A DNA stretch of 64,000 nucleotides from Alcaligenes faecalis (GTDB lineage Bacteria; Pseudomonadota; Gammaproteobacteria; Burkholderiales; Burkholderiaceae_B): positions 2,168,954 through 2,232,953 of the forward strand of contig NZ_CP031747.1 in assembly GCF_005311025.1 (NCBI RefSeq), written 5' to 3'. Shown one piece after another: positions 8,549 through 17,203 of the stretch (its first letter is position 1; each line of letters begins with the position of its first letter). The translations under genes were made by a program, and so were the position numbers. The notes below the pieces were generated by a model. That model was not told where the DNA came from. It ran no database searches and saw nothing but the letters and a program-made list of their open reading frames with translations.

Positions 8549-10519
8549 CTAGCCGCCTTCCCCTTTCTTCTCCTGATCCGGAGGCAGAAATTCGGTAGGC
8601 GGCTTTTTGTTGGCATTGTGATGCAGGATGCGGGCGGGGCGACCTTCCTCATCCAGCCAGATCTGGCCGATTCCGGAACCATTCCATACCCGTTCCCCCT
8701 GTTTGCGCTGATCCGGCAGACGCGGGCTGATGCTCAGGTCACGGCGTTGCGTAAACCAGTTCAGAGGGGATCGCGGCGAGTAGAGCCAGCGGTTCAGCCG
8801 ATCCAGCCAGTTCAATAAAGCTTCCGGAAATTCGTTCTTGATGCCGCTGCTGGTGACTTGCCAGATATGTGGAATGTGCCCGCTATGGCGTACCTGTACA
8901 TCGTAGACAAAGGAATAGTGCACATCGCCGGACAGAATCACGTAGTTTCCGGGCGTGCGTGAATGCCTGAAGATGTTCAGCATGGTGTTGGCAGCCCCTC
9001 TGTGGGCCATCCAGTTCTCGGCGTCCACCGTCAGGGCAAAACCCGCGTACGTGCAGATACTTTGTATGACTTCGATCAGCTTGACGCCAAACATGGGCGT
9101 GGGCGACACAATGATGGCGGCGCGCTCATCCAGCAATTCGTGCTGAAGCTCGGTCAAGGATTCCCAATCCATCAGTCCGGACGGGCGACTGGGCAAACGG
9201 CGTTTATGCCAGCGGCGCGTGCGTGTATCCAGCACGATCAGGGTAGGCTGGGTGCGCAGCACATAGTCCCATTGGCGAAACTCCAGCAGTTCCTTGATCA
9301 GCGCATCTTGAGCTTCATGTTCAAGACGCTGATGTTCATCCGGCTGGCTGGTCCAGGCGGTCACCGTATTCAGCACCGACTCAAACACCTCGGGCCGGTT
9401 GCCCCAACCCTGACACAACATATAGGCGATCAGGGCATTGCCTACGATCTGCCGTGAAAAGGGATGGCCATAGGCGACGCTTTCCCATTTCGCAGACAGA
9501 TTCCAGTCATCGGTGATGTCGTGGTCGTCAAAAATCATCAAGGTTTGCACGTGGGCCAGAAGGCGTGCTGCTTGGGGCAGGTCCTGACGGAAACCTTCCA
9601 ACGCCAGTGCCTCGCGTTGCCAGCGTTGCTGATGCTTGGGCTCCAATTGGGGAGGCTCAGGCTCTGGAATGATTTGCCATGGGATGGGGGACCAAACCAG
9701 CAAATACATGGCCATGACTTCGGCCAGCGTGACCAAGTGATTGTGTGCGTTGGCAGTGGTGAAAATCGGTTTTTCCACACCACCAAAAAAGCGCTCGCGC
9801 AGATCCTCGTTGGATTTGAAGGCAGGCAGCAAATCCGCACGTCGGTAGTAGCTGGCGGGGTGCCGGTAAAGCGATTCGCTATCCGAGACGACGGCGCCTT
9901 CCAGATATTCCCCATACAAGCCTAGCCGCTCAATCAAGGCATGAATGGCCGCCAGCATGGGACCGGCCACATCGTCGGCGTAAACCTGATCTCCGGACAG
10001 CATCAGCAAGGCAGGCCGGGCATGGGCCTGGGTAATGTGCTCGCTCAGGACTGTGTCTGCCTGAGCCAAACCATCGCGTGCGGCGTGATGAGGCTTGCGG
10101 CAGGAACCAAACATCAGATTGTCAGCGCGGCTGGCCAGCACAAAGCTGGGCCGGGTTTGACCCTGGTGCAGCAGATGGGGAGCCCAATCAGCAATCCCTT
10201 GCTCCGGTCCACCGTCTATGGAGGCGAGCAAATCGTAGTGAACAAGCGTGTCTTGGGGTAGGGCTGTAGTTAGCGGTACATCCAGAAAGTGGATAAAGGC
10301 CTGCTTGCCCAACTGTACGATGCGACAGTGCTCGCTACTGAGCGAAATACGCTGGGGAGCGGCACCCTCTGCTTGCAGGACCAGGTCCAGGGTCAAGGCC
10401 GAACTGCCAACCAGCCATAGCACCAGGCGCTGGGGATCGAGGCGACGCAAAATAGGGCCTGCCAGTACAGGCGGCAGTGTGGACGGAAGTGGGAAGAGAC
10501 TCAAACGGGTGACAGCCAA
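8549..10519 (-). CDS. PhoD-like metallophosphoesterase (alkaline phosphatase D family)
   Basis: A 656-residue protein whose central part carries PhoD-type metal motifs: MLSGDQVYADDV, MIFDDHDITDDWN and LSGDVHYSFVYD, i.e. the Asp/His ligands of a calcineurin-like site. An N-terminal beta-rich region precedes the catalytic domain, as in PhoD. No Tat or Sec signal is seen, so unlike classical PhoD it appears cytoplasmic. TTG 10519 is the upstream limit of the frame and is uncertain. It is last in a minus-strand run tetR - small unknown gene - phoD-like. The natural substrate is unknown; phosphodiesterase activity is inferred from the family. Confidence 0.8.
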   Translation of the reverse strand: MAVTRLSLFPLPSTLPPVLAGPILRRLDPQRLVLWLVGSSALTLDLVLQAEGAAPQRISLSSEHCRIVQLGKQAFIHFLDVPLTTALPQDTLVHYDLLASIDGGPEQGIADWAPHLLHQGQTRPSFVLASRADNLMFGSCRKPHHAARDGLAQADTVLSEHITQAHARPALLMLSGDQVYADDVAGPMLAAIHALIERLGLYGEYLEGAVVSDSESLYRHPASYYRRADLLPAFKSNEDLRERFFGGVEKPIFTTANAHNHLVTLAEVMAMYLLVWSPIPWQIIPEPEPPQLEPKHQQRWQREALALEGFRQDLPQAARLLAHVQTLMIFDDHDITDDWNLSAKWESVAYGHPFSRQIVGNALIAYMLCQGWGNRPEVFESVLNTVTAWTSQPDEHQRLEHEAQDALIKELLEFRQWDYVLRTQPTLIVLDTRTRRWHKRRLPSRPSGLMDWESLTELQHELLDERAAIIVSPTPMFGVKLIEVIQSICTYAGFALTVDAENWMAHRGAANTMLNIFRHSRTPGNYVILSGDVHYSFVYDVQVRHSGHIPHIWQVTSSGIKNEFPEALLNWLDRLNRWLYSPRSPLNWFTQRRDLSISPRLPDQRKQGERVWNGSGIGQIWLDEEGRPARILHHNANKKPPTEFLPPDQEKKGEGG

Positions 10520-10549
10520 AATCAGAAAAGATAATGGACAGTGTAGGGC

Positions 10550-10951
10550 CTATAAAGTTGCAACTCGTACTGCTTGGCTGTCTGCCACTTCCGGGCTGGC
10601 AGTCAGAAAAGCGGTAACTTGCGCGTCCAGATCGTCCTCATGCACTACGCGGACTGGAAAGCCGAATTTTTCGCTCAAAGGGGCGACAAAGGCATTCAAG
10701 GAAAAGGCCATCAAGGCATTGCTGACAACTACCAGGCTGGCGGCACAGGACACGCTCAGACGGCTGCGGTTGGCCTTGATCCATTGCGAGAACTCCTCCT
10801 TGTCCGTGCCTTCCTCTGCACCAGGCAGCTCGCGGGTCAGCAAGACAAAGCGTTGTCCTTGCTCCAGCAAGGCTTCCAGTTCCGCTTTCCAATTGGATGG
10901 GGCGCTGTTCGAGATCCAGATACGGGGGAATTCCTGTGTAGCAACGTGCAT
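10550..10951 (-). CDS. Conserved-looking protein of unknown function, 133 aa
   Basis: I do not recognise this protein. It has an alternating beta/alpha pattern (RIWISN, a helix, RFVLLTREL, a helix, SVSCAASLVVVSN, PVRVVHEDD) compatible with a small alpha/beta domain, somewhat like STAS-type folds. There are no signal peptide, membrane segments or catalytic motifs. It lies 23 bases after the tetR stop and about 30 before the phoD-like start, all on the minus strand, so it probably shares the tetR transcript. Codon use resembles its neighbours. Confidence 0.65.
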   Translation of the reverse strand: MHVATQEFPRIWISNSAPSNWKAELEALLEQGQRFVLLTRELPGAEEGTDKEEFSQWIKANRSRLSVSCAASLVVVSNALMAFSLNAFVAPLSEKFGFPVRVVHEDDLDAQVTAFLTASPEVADSQAVRVATL

Positions 10952-10974
10952 GTGCGGGTCCTGAGAGTGTCTGT

Positions 10975-11622
10975 TTATGATTTGTTTTGAATGCGCTGCT
11001 TTGTACCATCAATCAACAGGTTCAGGCCAGTGATAAAACGGCCCGTAAAGTCATCGGAAAAAATCGCCTCACGTGCCTGCCAGTTGCTGGGGTACTTTTC
11101 TTGAGCCAATTCTAAAAAAGCCTGTTTGCGTAAAGACAGGTCCAATGTGCTGCCAGGCCCCAGAGCCTGTTCTTCCATGACAAAACCCAGAATGTAGTAA
11201 ATCAGGCTAAAGCTGGCCTCGGCAGCAAATTGGCTGTCTGCGCCTGCCTGCATGAAAGCGGACAAAAAGGCTTCGCTGGTGCGCAGCACATTGTCGGTGA
11301 CTACATAGGTACCCGCAAAGACTCGAGCGCCGTCTCGTCTTTGCAACAGGGCCTGCCGGAACTCCAGACCCAGATGCCGAACTTGTTCATCCCAGGCTTG
11401 GTTGCTTGGGCTGTGTCGCGCCACGTTTTCTACCAACGCGTCAGCCATGCCATCAATCAAGGTTTGCTTGGCATTGAAATGCCAATACAGCGAGGGGGCC
11501 TGGATATTCAGGGCCTGAGCCAGTTTGCGCAAAGTCAGGCCTTCCAGCCCTTCCTGGTCCAGCAAGTCCAGCGCTGTCTGGATGATGTGTTCACGTTGAA
11601 TACGGGGCGCTTTTGTTGCCAT
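10975..11622 (-). CDS. TetR-family transcriptional repressor, TetR_C type
   Basis: A 215-residue regulator. The N-terminal helix-turn-helix (REHIIQTALDLLDQEGLEGLTLRKLAQALNIQAPSLYWHF, residues about 9-48) is very close to the TetR class. The C-terminal half is helical and ligand-binding. It is divergent from an EmrA/EmrB-type efflux operon, and two near-identical operators lie in the 98-base gap. The simplest reading is a local repressor of the pump and of itself, released by a drug-like ligand that cannot be named from sequence. Confidence 0.9.
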   Translation of the reverse strand: MATKAPRIQREHIIQTALDLLDQEGLEGLTLRKLAQALNIQAPSLYWHFNAKQTLIDGMADALVENVARHSPSNQAWDEQVRHLGLEFRQALLQRRDGARVFAGTYVVTDNVLRTSEAFLSAFMQAGADSQFAAEASFSLIYYILGFVMEEQALGPGSTLDLSLRKQAFLELAQEKYPSNWQAREAIFSDDFTGRFITGLNLLIDGTKQRIQNKS

Positions 11623-11643
11623 GTTCTCTCCGATATTTGCAAC

Positions 11644-11688
11644 CTAACGCTGTTAGTGTATCATTCGCTCATAGACTAACGGTGTTAG
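11644..11688. promoter_or_regulatory. Paired TetR operators between tetR and emrA-like gene
   Basis: Two palindromes, CTAACGCTGTTAG (11644-11656) and CTAACGGTGTTAG (11676-11688), follow the pattern CTAAC-N3-GTTAG and extend to ACCTAAC...GTTAGT in inverted orientation. Their centres are 32 bp apart, about three helical turns, so two dimers would lie on the same face. They sit between the divergent starts at 11622 and 11721. Confidence 0.85.
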
Positions 11689-11720
11689 GTTGTGATTTTT
11701 GATTGAGCAGGGATACGGTT

Positions 11721-12863
11721 ATGAGCACCTCAACAACTTCAACGGAACGCAAAGCGCTGGGCCTGCGGCTGGCTCCTTGGCTGGGCTGCCTGGCCATGAT
11801 TGGGCTGCTGATTCTGGCGACCACGCAGTGGAACGAGTGGACCAGTAGCCGCCGTATACAGAGCACTCAGAATGCTTACGTGAAATCCGACTTTGCGGTG
11901 CTCAGTGCCAAGGTTTCGGGCTACGTGAAAGCCTTGCCCTTGGGGGATTATGAGCAGGTCAAGGCGGGGGATCTGATTGCGCAGATTGATCCGGCCGATT
12001 ACGAGCTGGCCGTGGCGGCAGCGCGGGCGGAACAGTCCAAGGCGCAGGCCCATCTGGACAATCTGGACGGTGAAATTGCACAGCAACAGGCGCGTATTAA
12101 AGAGGCGCAAGCCAAGCTGCGCTCCGTGCAGGTGCGCGTGCGGCAATATCGTAATAATCCTTCGCGTCAGGCAAGGCTGGTCAAGGAAGGTGCCTTGTCA
12201 CGGCAAGGCTATGAAAACGCCCAGGCCGATCTGGATGAGGCAATCAGCCAAGGGGAGGCCGCTACCGCGCAAGTGGAGCTGGCGAAAAACTCCCTGAAGG
12301 TTCTGCAGGGGCAGCGTGCGATTCGTACCGCGGATTTGAAATCGGCTGAAGCTGCCTTGGAGTCTGCTCGTCGCAATTTGGGCTATACGCGGATTGTGGC
12401 CCCTTTTGACGGGGTTTTGAACAAGCGTCATGTGCAAGTAGGCAGCTTGTTGAACCAGGGCACGCAGATTGTTTCCATCGTCCCCCTGGAGCAGGCCTAC
12501 GTCATTGCAAACTACAAGGAAACGCAGCTTGCGCATGTGCAGCCTGGGCAGCCGGTGGAGTTGACCGTGGATGGCTTGCCCGGTGGCAGTTGGCGGGGGC
12601 GCGTAGTAGAGATTGCACCTATGAGCGGGGCCGAGTCTTCCTTATTGCCTGCCGATAACGCCTCCGGGAATTTCACCAAAGTGGTGCAGCGCATACCGGT
12701 GCGTATTGAGTTGGAGCCGGGCCAGGCACAGTTGGAGCGTCTGCGCCCCGGTATGTCGGCACAGGCCGGAATCGACACGGCGGGTTCCCACGTTGCGGCT
12801 TATGACATGCCGGGTTTGAAACAGACTCGTCAACTGGCCGTCGTTCGGGCTCAGGAGGGCTGA
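11721..12863 (+). CDS. EmrA/HlyD-type membrane fusion protein of a multidrug efflux pump
   Basis: Periplasmic adaptor linking an inner-membrane MFS exporter to an outer-membrane channel. The 380-residue protein has one N-terminal membrane anchor (LAPWLGCLAMIGLLILATT, about 17-35), a biotinyl-lipoyl half-motif (VLSAKVSGYVKALPLGDYEQ), a long alpha-helical hairpin (about 90-200) and the closing half-motif (YTRIVAPFDGVLNKRHVQVGS). ATG 11721 is chosen because AGGGA at 11709-11713 is well spaced before it; an in-frame TTG at 11703 lacks one. It is two bases upstream of the exporter and under the paired TetR operators. No outer-membrane TolC partner is in the window. Confidence 0.9.
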   Translation: MSTSTTSTERKALGLRLAPWLGCLAMIGLLILATTQWNEWTSSRRIQSTQNAYVKSDFAVLSAKVSGYVKALPLGDYEQVKAGDLIAQIDPADYELAVAAARAEQSKAQAHLDNLDGEIAQQQARIKEAQAKLRSVQVRVRQYRNNPSRQARLVKEGALSRQGYENAQADLDEAISQGEAATAQVELAKNSLKVLQGQRAIRTADLKSAEAALESARRNLGYTRIVAPFDGVLNKRHVQVGSLLNQGTQIVSIVPLEQAYVIANYKETQLAHVQPGQPVELTVDGLPGGSWRGRVVEIAPMSGAESSLLPADNASGNFTKVVQRIPVRIELEPGQAQLERLRPGMSAQAGIDTAGSHVAAYDMPGLKQTRQLAVVRAQEG

Positions 12864-12865
12864 CT

Positions 12866-14392
12866 ATGCCGTTCTCCAGGCTGATGGCTAATACGCAAAC
12901 CGCTCGCCCCATCCTGACCGTGATGGCGATCTTCCTGGGCGCGGTCTTGACTACCGTGCAAGGGCGTCTGTTTTCCGCTGCCTTGCCGGACTTGCGCGGC
13001 CAGTTTGGCTTGGATGTGCTGGAGGCGGCCTGGTTGGGAACGGCCTTGAATGCGGCGCAGTTGATCTCCATGCCGATTGCGCCGTGGCTGGCAACCGTAA
13101 TCGGGCCGACCCGGGTACTGCTGGTGCCCAGCCTGCTGTTGGGCTTGGCCGCCTTTTTGATCCCTTTCTTTGCCCATCATTACCCCGTCTTGTTGAGCCT
13201 GCACGGACTGGCCGGACTTTGTCTGGGGATTTACCTGCCACTGACGATGTCCCTGGCTTTGCGCAGTGTGCACCCTCGGCTTTGGCTGGCTGTCATGGCA
13301 GCGTACAGCTTGCGTGTTTCAACCGGCATGGATGCGGGCTATGGCACGTCCGGTTTTTTACTGGAGGAGTTCAGTTGGCATTGGGTGTATTGGCCCACTG
13401 CTTTTGTGGGGCCAGTGATTGCGTTTCTGGCCTGGAAAGCCATGCCGTTGACGCCTATAGATCGCGACCAATTGCAAAACGCCGATTGGGGCGGGATGGC
13501 CTTGTTTTGTACGGGTTTGGTGCTGGCCTTTGTCGGGATAGAGTCCGCGGAACGGCTGGGCTGGACTGATTCCGGTCTGGTTGTTTCTGCTCTGCTCGGT
13601 GGCGTGGTGCTTGTGGTGGCCGCCATAGGACGTGGCATGCGCAGGCAGAACTCCTTTGCCAGCCTGATGGCTTTGAGCAATCGAAATATCCGTGTGTGCC
13701 TGATTATTGCCTGCCTGTTCGGCGTGCTGATGACACCGACGTCTTTGCTGATCCCCAGCTTTCTGACCCAGATGGGGGACTTGAAGCCCCTGCAAGCGGG
13801 TGCTGCCACCTGGATTGCGTTTGGGGCTTACCTGGCCTCGACTCCGCTGGCGATCTATCTGGCCCGACGTCTTGAGCCACGCCTGATGATGATTCTCGGT
13901 TTAAGCATCATCGCCTTCACCGCCTGGCTGGGGACTCATATTAGCCATGACTGGCGTGTGGAGCAGTTTGTTTCGATCCTGATTTTGCAGTCTGTGGGCG
14001 AGAGCACCATGTTGATCGGGTTGATCGCTGCTTTTGTGACCAATCTGAATCCTCAACATGGAGTGGCTTTGGGTGTGTATGTCCCCATTGCTCGTGTCTT
14101 TACGCCTGTTGCCGCCGCCACGCTGGTGTCTACCTGGCTGCGCATGGCAGGCGATATCAGCCGCAGCAGTCTGAGTAGCCATCTTGTAGAGGGTGACCCT
14201 CTGGTTATGGAGAGGGCTTCGGACGGCGTGGCCGCCTTGGCTCGCGTTCTGGCTCGTGAATCGCAGGTCGCTGCACAGATCAGCGCCTACAACCTGGTGT
14301 TTTGGTGCAGCTTGCTGGCCTTGTGTCTGGCCGTGCTGCTGCGTTCTTCACCCCCCAATCCCATTGCGCCTCCCTTTGCTCGACCTGTTTAG
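12866..14392 (+). CDS. DHA2-family MFS multidrug exporter (EmrB-like)
   Basis: Proton-driven inner-membrane drug exporter of 508 residues with about 14 hydrophobic segments, the size and topology of the EmrB/QacA (DHA2) family. It follows the membrane fusion gene after two bases, and the pair forms a tripartite-pump module with an external channel. Motif A is degenerate compared with canonical DHA2 members (no clear GxLaDrxGrk), so substrate range is not predictable. Expression is expected to follow the TetR operators upstream. Confidence 0.87.
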   Translation: MPFSRLMANTQTARPILTVMAIFLGAVLTTVQGRLFSAALPDLRGQFGLDVLEAAWLGTALNAAQLISMPIAPWLATVIGPTRVLLVPSLLLGLAAFLIPFFAHHYPVLLSLHGLAGLCLGIYLPLTMSLALRSVHPRLWLAVMAAYSLRVSTGMDAGYGTSGFLLEEFSWHWVYWPTAFVGPVIAFLAWKAMPLTPIDRDQLQNADWGGMALFCTGLVLAFVGIESAERLGWTDSGLVVSALLGGVVLVVAAIGRGMRRQNSFASLMALSNRNIRVCLIIACLFGVLMTPTSLLIPSFLTQMGDLKPLQAGAATWIAFGAYLASTPLAIYLARRLEPRLMMILGLSIIAFTAWLGTHISHDWRVEQFVSILILQSVGESTMLIGLIAAFVTNLNPQHGVALGVYVPIARVFTPVAAATLVSTWLRMAGDISRSSLSSHLVEGDPLVMERASDGVAALARVLARESQVAAQISAYNLVFWCSLLALCLAVLLRSSPPNPIAPPFARPV

Positions 14393-14434
14393 GTCCTGGC
14401 GGAGAGGCGGTTTTTTTAATCAAGGAGATTCATT

Positions 14435-14818
14435 ATGAAATTAGGTTTATGGACAGTGGCTTGCACGGTTTTGATCGCTTCAAACTCTGTTTGGGCGGCT
14501 GACGGAACTGCACAGGTGCAGGGCCAGAGCTACAGCAAAAGTCGCGCCCAGGTTGTGCAGGAACTGGAGCAAGCTCGGGAACAGGGATTGATCAGTGTCG
14601 CTGCGCATGGTTACCCCAAAGTTCCACAAGGCCCGGCTAAAACGCGCGCTCAGGTGGTTCAGGAGTTGCAAGAGGCCCAACAAGCCGGTTTGCTGGATTT
14701 TGCAGACGATGAATATCCAGTCCTGCCTGCGGGCAGTGTTCATAAGACGCGTCAGCAGGTTGTGCAGGAGCTGGAACAAGCCAGAAAACAGGGCCGCCTT
14801 TTGTATGTAGCCCCATAG
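14435..14818 (+). CDS. Exported DUF4148 protein with three internal repeats
   Basis: A 127-residue secreted protein, with a signal peptide cleaved near VWA-AD (21/22), then three repeats starting at Lys35, Lys69 and Lys104 with the pattern K-[ST]-R-x-Q-V-V-Q-E-L-x-x-A-x-x-x-G. DUF4148 proteins are common in Burkholderiales as single- or double-motif periplasmic proteins of unknown function. An AAGGAG ribosome site precedes the ATG. The gene is 42 bases after the exporter and may read through from that operon. Function unknown. Confidence 0.85.
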   Translation: MKLGLWTVACTVLIASNSVWAADGTAQVQGQSYSKSRAQVVQELEQAREQGLISVAAHGYPKVPQGPAKTRAQVVQELQEAQQAGLLDFADDEYPVLPAGSVHKTRQQVVQELEQARKQGRLLYVAP

Positions 14819-14860
14819 GCTGTCTTGAGCTGCCTTTGCGGTATTTTGTTTAAGGTTTAA

Positions 14861-14908
14861 AAAGGGACTGAGACTGCCTAACGGCAAGCTCAGTCCCTTT
14901 TGCTTTTA
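14861..14908. terminator. Bidirectional terminator
   Basis: Twelve-base perfect stem AAAGGGACTGAG / CTCAGTCCCTTT (14861-14872, 14889-14900) with a nested TGCC/GGCA stem in the loop and T-rich tails on both strands. It separates the convergent DUF4148 and MFS genes. Confidence 0.9.
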
Positions 14909-14934
14909 TGAAATTGCTTTTGCGGGAACGGGTT

Positions 14935-16149
14935 TCAAACCTGGGCTATAGGATGACGCATCAAACGCAGCGCCACCAGTACAGACAAGCTAACGACCAC
15001 TGCACTGAACAGATAAATCGCTTCCAGCCCCCAGGTTCCTGCGACTGCGCCCAGGGCAGGGCCGGTGATGCCCAAAGAAATGTCCAGAAAGGCGACATAG
15101 GCGCCCATGGCGACACCTCGGCTTTCGGGTGGTGCGCGGCGTACGGCCTCGACACCAAAACCAGGAAAGGCCAGGGAATAGCCCCATCCGGTCAAGGCTG
15201 CACCCAGGTACGCAATCGCAGGGCTGTGGGCACCCCAGATCAGCAAGAGACCCACTGCTTCCACCAGCACGCACAGCAAAGCGACGCGTGCCCCGCCCAG
15301 CTTGTCAGGCAGATGACCAAAGAACATGCGTGCGGCAATGAAGGCAAGCCCAAAGGCTGTGAATGCCAGCGAAGCATTGCCCCAGTTGCGATCAGCAAAG
15401 AGCAGGGCAATAAAGGCAGTCAGACTGCCAAAACCGACACTGCACAGCAGCAAGCCCACACCGGCGCCCCAGACCAATCCCAGGACTTGGTAGAAAGGGG
15501 TACGACGCAGCGCAGTGGGGGCGGTGGCGCGGGTCTTAAGCAGCATCACCAGGGAAATCAAAGGCAACAGCGTGACGGCGACGGCGATACCGTTAAAACC
15601 GTAATCCTGGTTCACCACAACACCCAGAGGGGCGCCGACGGCGTAGGCGCCGTACATGGCCACACCCACCCAGGCCATGATTTTGCCTGCATTTTGCGGG
15701 CCAACCAGGCCGATGCCCCAGCTCAAGGCACCCGTCACAATCAGGCTTTCACCGCAACCCAGCAAGATACGGCCAATCACCAGCACCCAGACCGATAGGG
15801 TTGGTGTGCTGACAAAGCTCAACGAAGCCAGATAGGCCAGGCCGGACAAGCACATCACCATCAAACCCAGCATGACGGCGTGCTTGGAGCCTTGTGTATC
15901 AGCCAGATTCCCGGCCCAGGCACGGGAGAGCAAAGCGGCTGCGAATTGAACACCGATAACAAGGCCCACGACCAGCGTACTCATCGCCAGCACATTGTGT
16001 ACATGCAAGGGCAGTACGGGCAGGGGCAGCCCGATACTTAGAAAGCTGACGAACACGGCCAGCGTGATAGGGAGTAGCGTTAGAAAAACATGGGCGGCAG
16101 GTGGCGACTGCGCCTTCGAGGTGGCTTGCGCCGAATTGGGTACAGACAT
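14935..16149 (-). CDS. MFS transporter (12 TM, drug/sugar exporter type)
   Basis: A 404-residue major facilitator with 12 predicted membrane segments and a motif-A-like loop after TM2 (AWAGNLADTQGSKHAVM). It resembles the YhhS/YfcJ type of exporters. ATG 16149 is preferred over TTG 16161, because TGGAG (16160-16156) lies six bases before the ATG. It is divergent from a TetR regulator with shared direct repeats between them, so it is likely the target of that regulator. Substrate unknown. Confidence 0.87.
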   Translation of the reverse strand: MSVPNSAQATSKAQSPPAAHVFLTLLPITLAVFVSFLSIGLPLPVLPLHVHNVLAMSTLVVGLVIGVQFAAALLSRAWAGNLADTQGSKHAVMLGLMVMCLSGLAYLASLSFVSTPTLSVWVLVIGRILLGCGESLIVTGALSWGIGLVGPQNAGKIMAWVGVAMYGAYAVGAPLGVVVNQDYGFNGIAVAVTLLPLISLVMLLKTRATAPTALRRTPFYQVLGLVWGAGVGLLLCSVGFGSLTAFIALLFADRNWGNASLAFTAFGLAFIAARMFFGHLPDKLGGARVALLCVLVEAVGLLLIWGAHSPAIAYLGAALTGWGYSLAFPGFGVEAVRRAPPESRGVAMGAYVAFLDISLGITGPALGAVAGTWGLEAIYLFSAVVVSLSVLVALRLMRHPIAQV

Positions 16150-16164
16150 GAAACACTCCAAACA

Positions 16165-16206
16165 TGAGTAATTGCTCGATATTTGAGATAATATGAATAA
16201 TTGCTC
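16165..16206. promoter_or_regulatory. Candidate operators between MFS gene and tetR-type regulator
   Basis: Two direct repeats, TGAGTAATTGCTC (16165-16177) and TGAATAATTGCTC (16194-16206), are 29 bases apart. The first contains GAGTAATTGCTC, a near-perfect palindrome (GAG-N-AATT-N-CTC). They span the divergent promoter region and are the best candidate sites for the adjacent TetR protein. Confidence 0.65.
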
Positions 16207-16234
16207 ACATCGAAAACTCGCATTCGGAGTCCTT

Positions 16235-16876
16235 ATGCAAACGCTCCCTCAAGCCCGTCGTATCCCGCGTCAAAGCCGTTCCCGGGCTTTGGTGGAGGCG
16301 ATTTTGGAGGCAACGGCTCGCGTTTTGTCTGAGCGTGGCTATGCCGGTACCAATACCAATGTGGTCGCGGAGGTAGCTGGAGTCAGCGTGGGCTCGGTGT
16401 ATCAGTACTTCCCGAATAAGGACTCACTGATTGCCGCCTTGCATGAACGCCATGCTTTGCAAATGAACCAGGCTATGGAAAGCAGTCTGGCCGATACGCA
16501 GTCCCTGGGGTTGCGGGGGCGTTTGAGTGATCTGGTCAAAGCCTGGTTGGCCGCGCATCGGGTGGACCCGGAATTGCATCGGGTACTGGAAAAGGATTTT
16601 CCTTTCTTTGATGCGCCAGCCAGCGAGAGCCAGGCTGATCAAAGTATTCGTGACCGCATTCGTCAACTGCTGGAAGAGCACCGTAGCGAGGTTGCCCCGC
16701 AGGATCTGGATTTAGCCACCTGGGTAGTAATGCAAAGTCTGGAGTCCCTGATTCATGGTGCGATCATTCCGCCCGGTGTGCCGTATCCACCGGAGCAGGT
16801 GGAAGAGGCCATTGTGGACTTGCTGTGTGGATATTTGGGCTGTGCGGGCTGTGGGAATGGGGGTGAAGGGAGCTGA
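16235..16876 (+). CDS. TetR/AcrR-family regulator
   Basis: A 213-residue regulator with an N-terminal helix-turn-helix (VAEVAGVSVGSVYQYFPNKDSL, about 45-66) and a helical C-terminal ligand domain ending in a Cys/Gly-rich tail (CGYLGCAGCGNGG). ATG 16235 is chosen: GGAG at 16226-16229 precedes it by five bases, while the upstream in-frame ATG at 16193 lies inside the second operator-like repeat. It is divergent from the MFS gene, the usual layout of a local repressor. Confidence 0.86.
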   Translation: MQTLPQARRIPRQSRSRALVEAILEATARVLSERGYAGTNTNVVAEVAGVSVGSVYQYFPNKDSLIAALHERHALQMNQAMESSLADTQSLGLRGRLSDLVKAWLAAHRVDPELHRVLEKDFPFFDAPASESQADQSIRDRIRQLLEEHRSEVAPQDLDLATWVVMQSLESLIHGAIIPPGVPYPPEQVEEAIVDLLCGYLGCAGCGNGGEGS

Positions 16877-17203
16877 GTTGTCGAGCCGGTTCTCGAGTGA
16901 GTTTTGGCTCATATGAGTTTGTTGTTTGCTGGCCGGAATCACCTTCGCTAAGGCATGCAGTGGACGATGTACTGCAGCAAAACGAAGGATAGGGGGAGCA
17001 TAGTCAGCTTTACGAGTGTATATCCCCGGTGCTCGGGGTCCTGCCTCAGATCCCCAGGTGCCAGCAATCAGGTGCCTGCAGTCTCGCATGGTCCCAATGT
17101 GTGTTTTACAGACCATCAAGAGCTTCCGTCAAAAAGGCGCCAATCCTTGTGGATATGGCGCCTTCTTTTTCAGGAGTTTACGAGCAGAACGGAGTCGATA
17201 GGC
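16877..17203. other. Intergenic region between tetR-type gene and yheS
   Basis: About 330 bases between two converging genes. Apart from the yheS terminator at 17131-17164, nothing is recognised. Short open frames here lack ribosome sites. Confidence 0.5.
17131..17164 (-). terminator. Rho-independent terminator after yheS
   Basis: AAGGCGCCA (17134-17142) pairs with TGGCGCCTT (17156-17164). Read on the minus strand the stem is followed by a run of T (17135-17131). It ends the dapD-dapE-prmB-yheS transcript. Confidence 0.85.
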
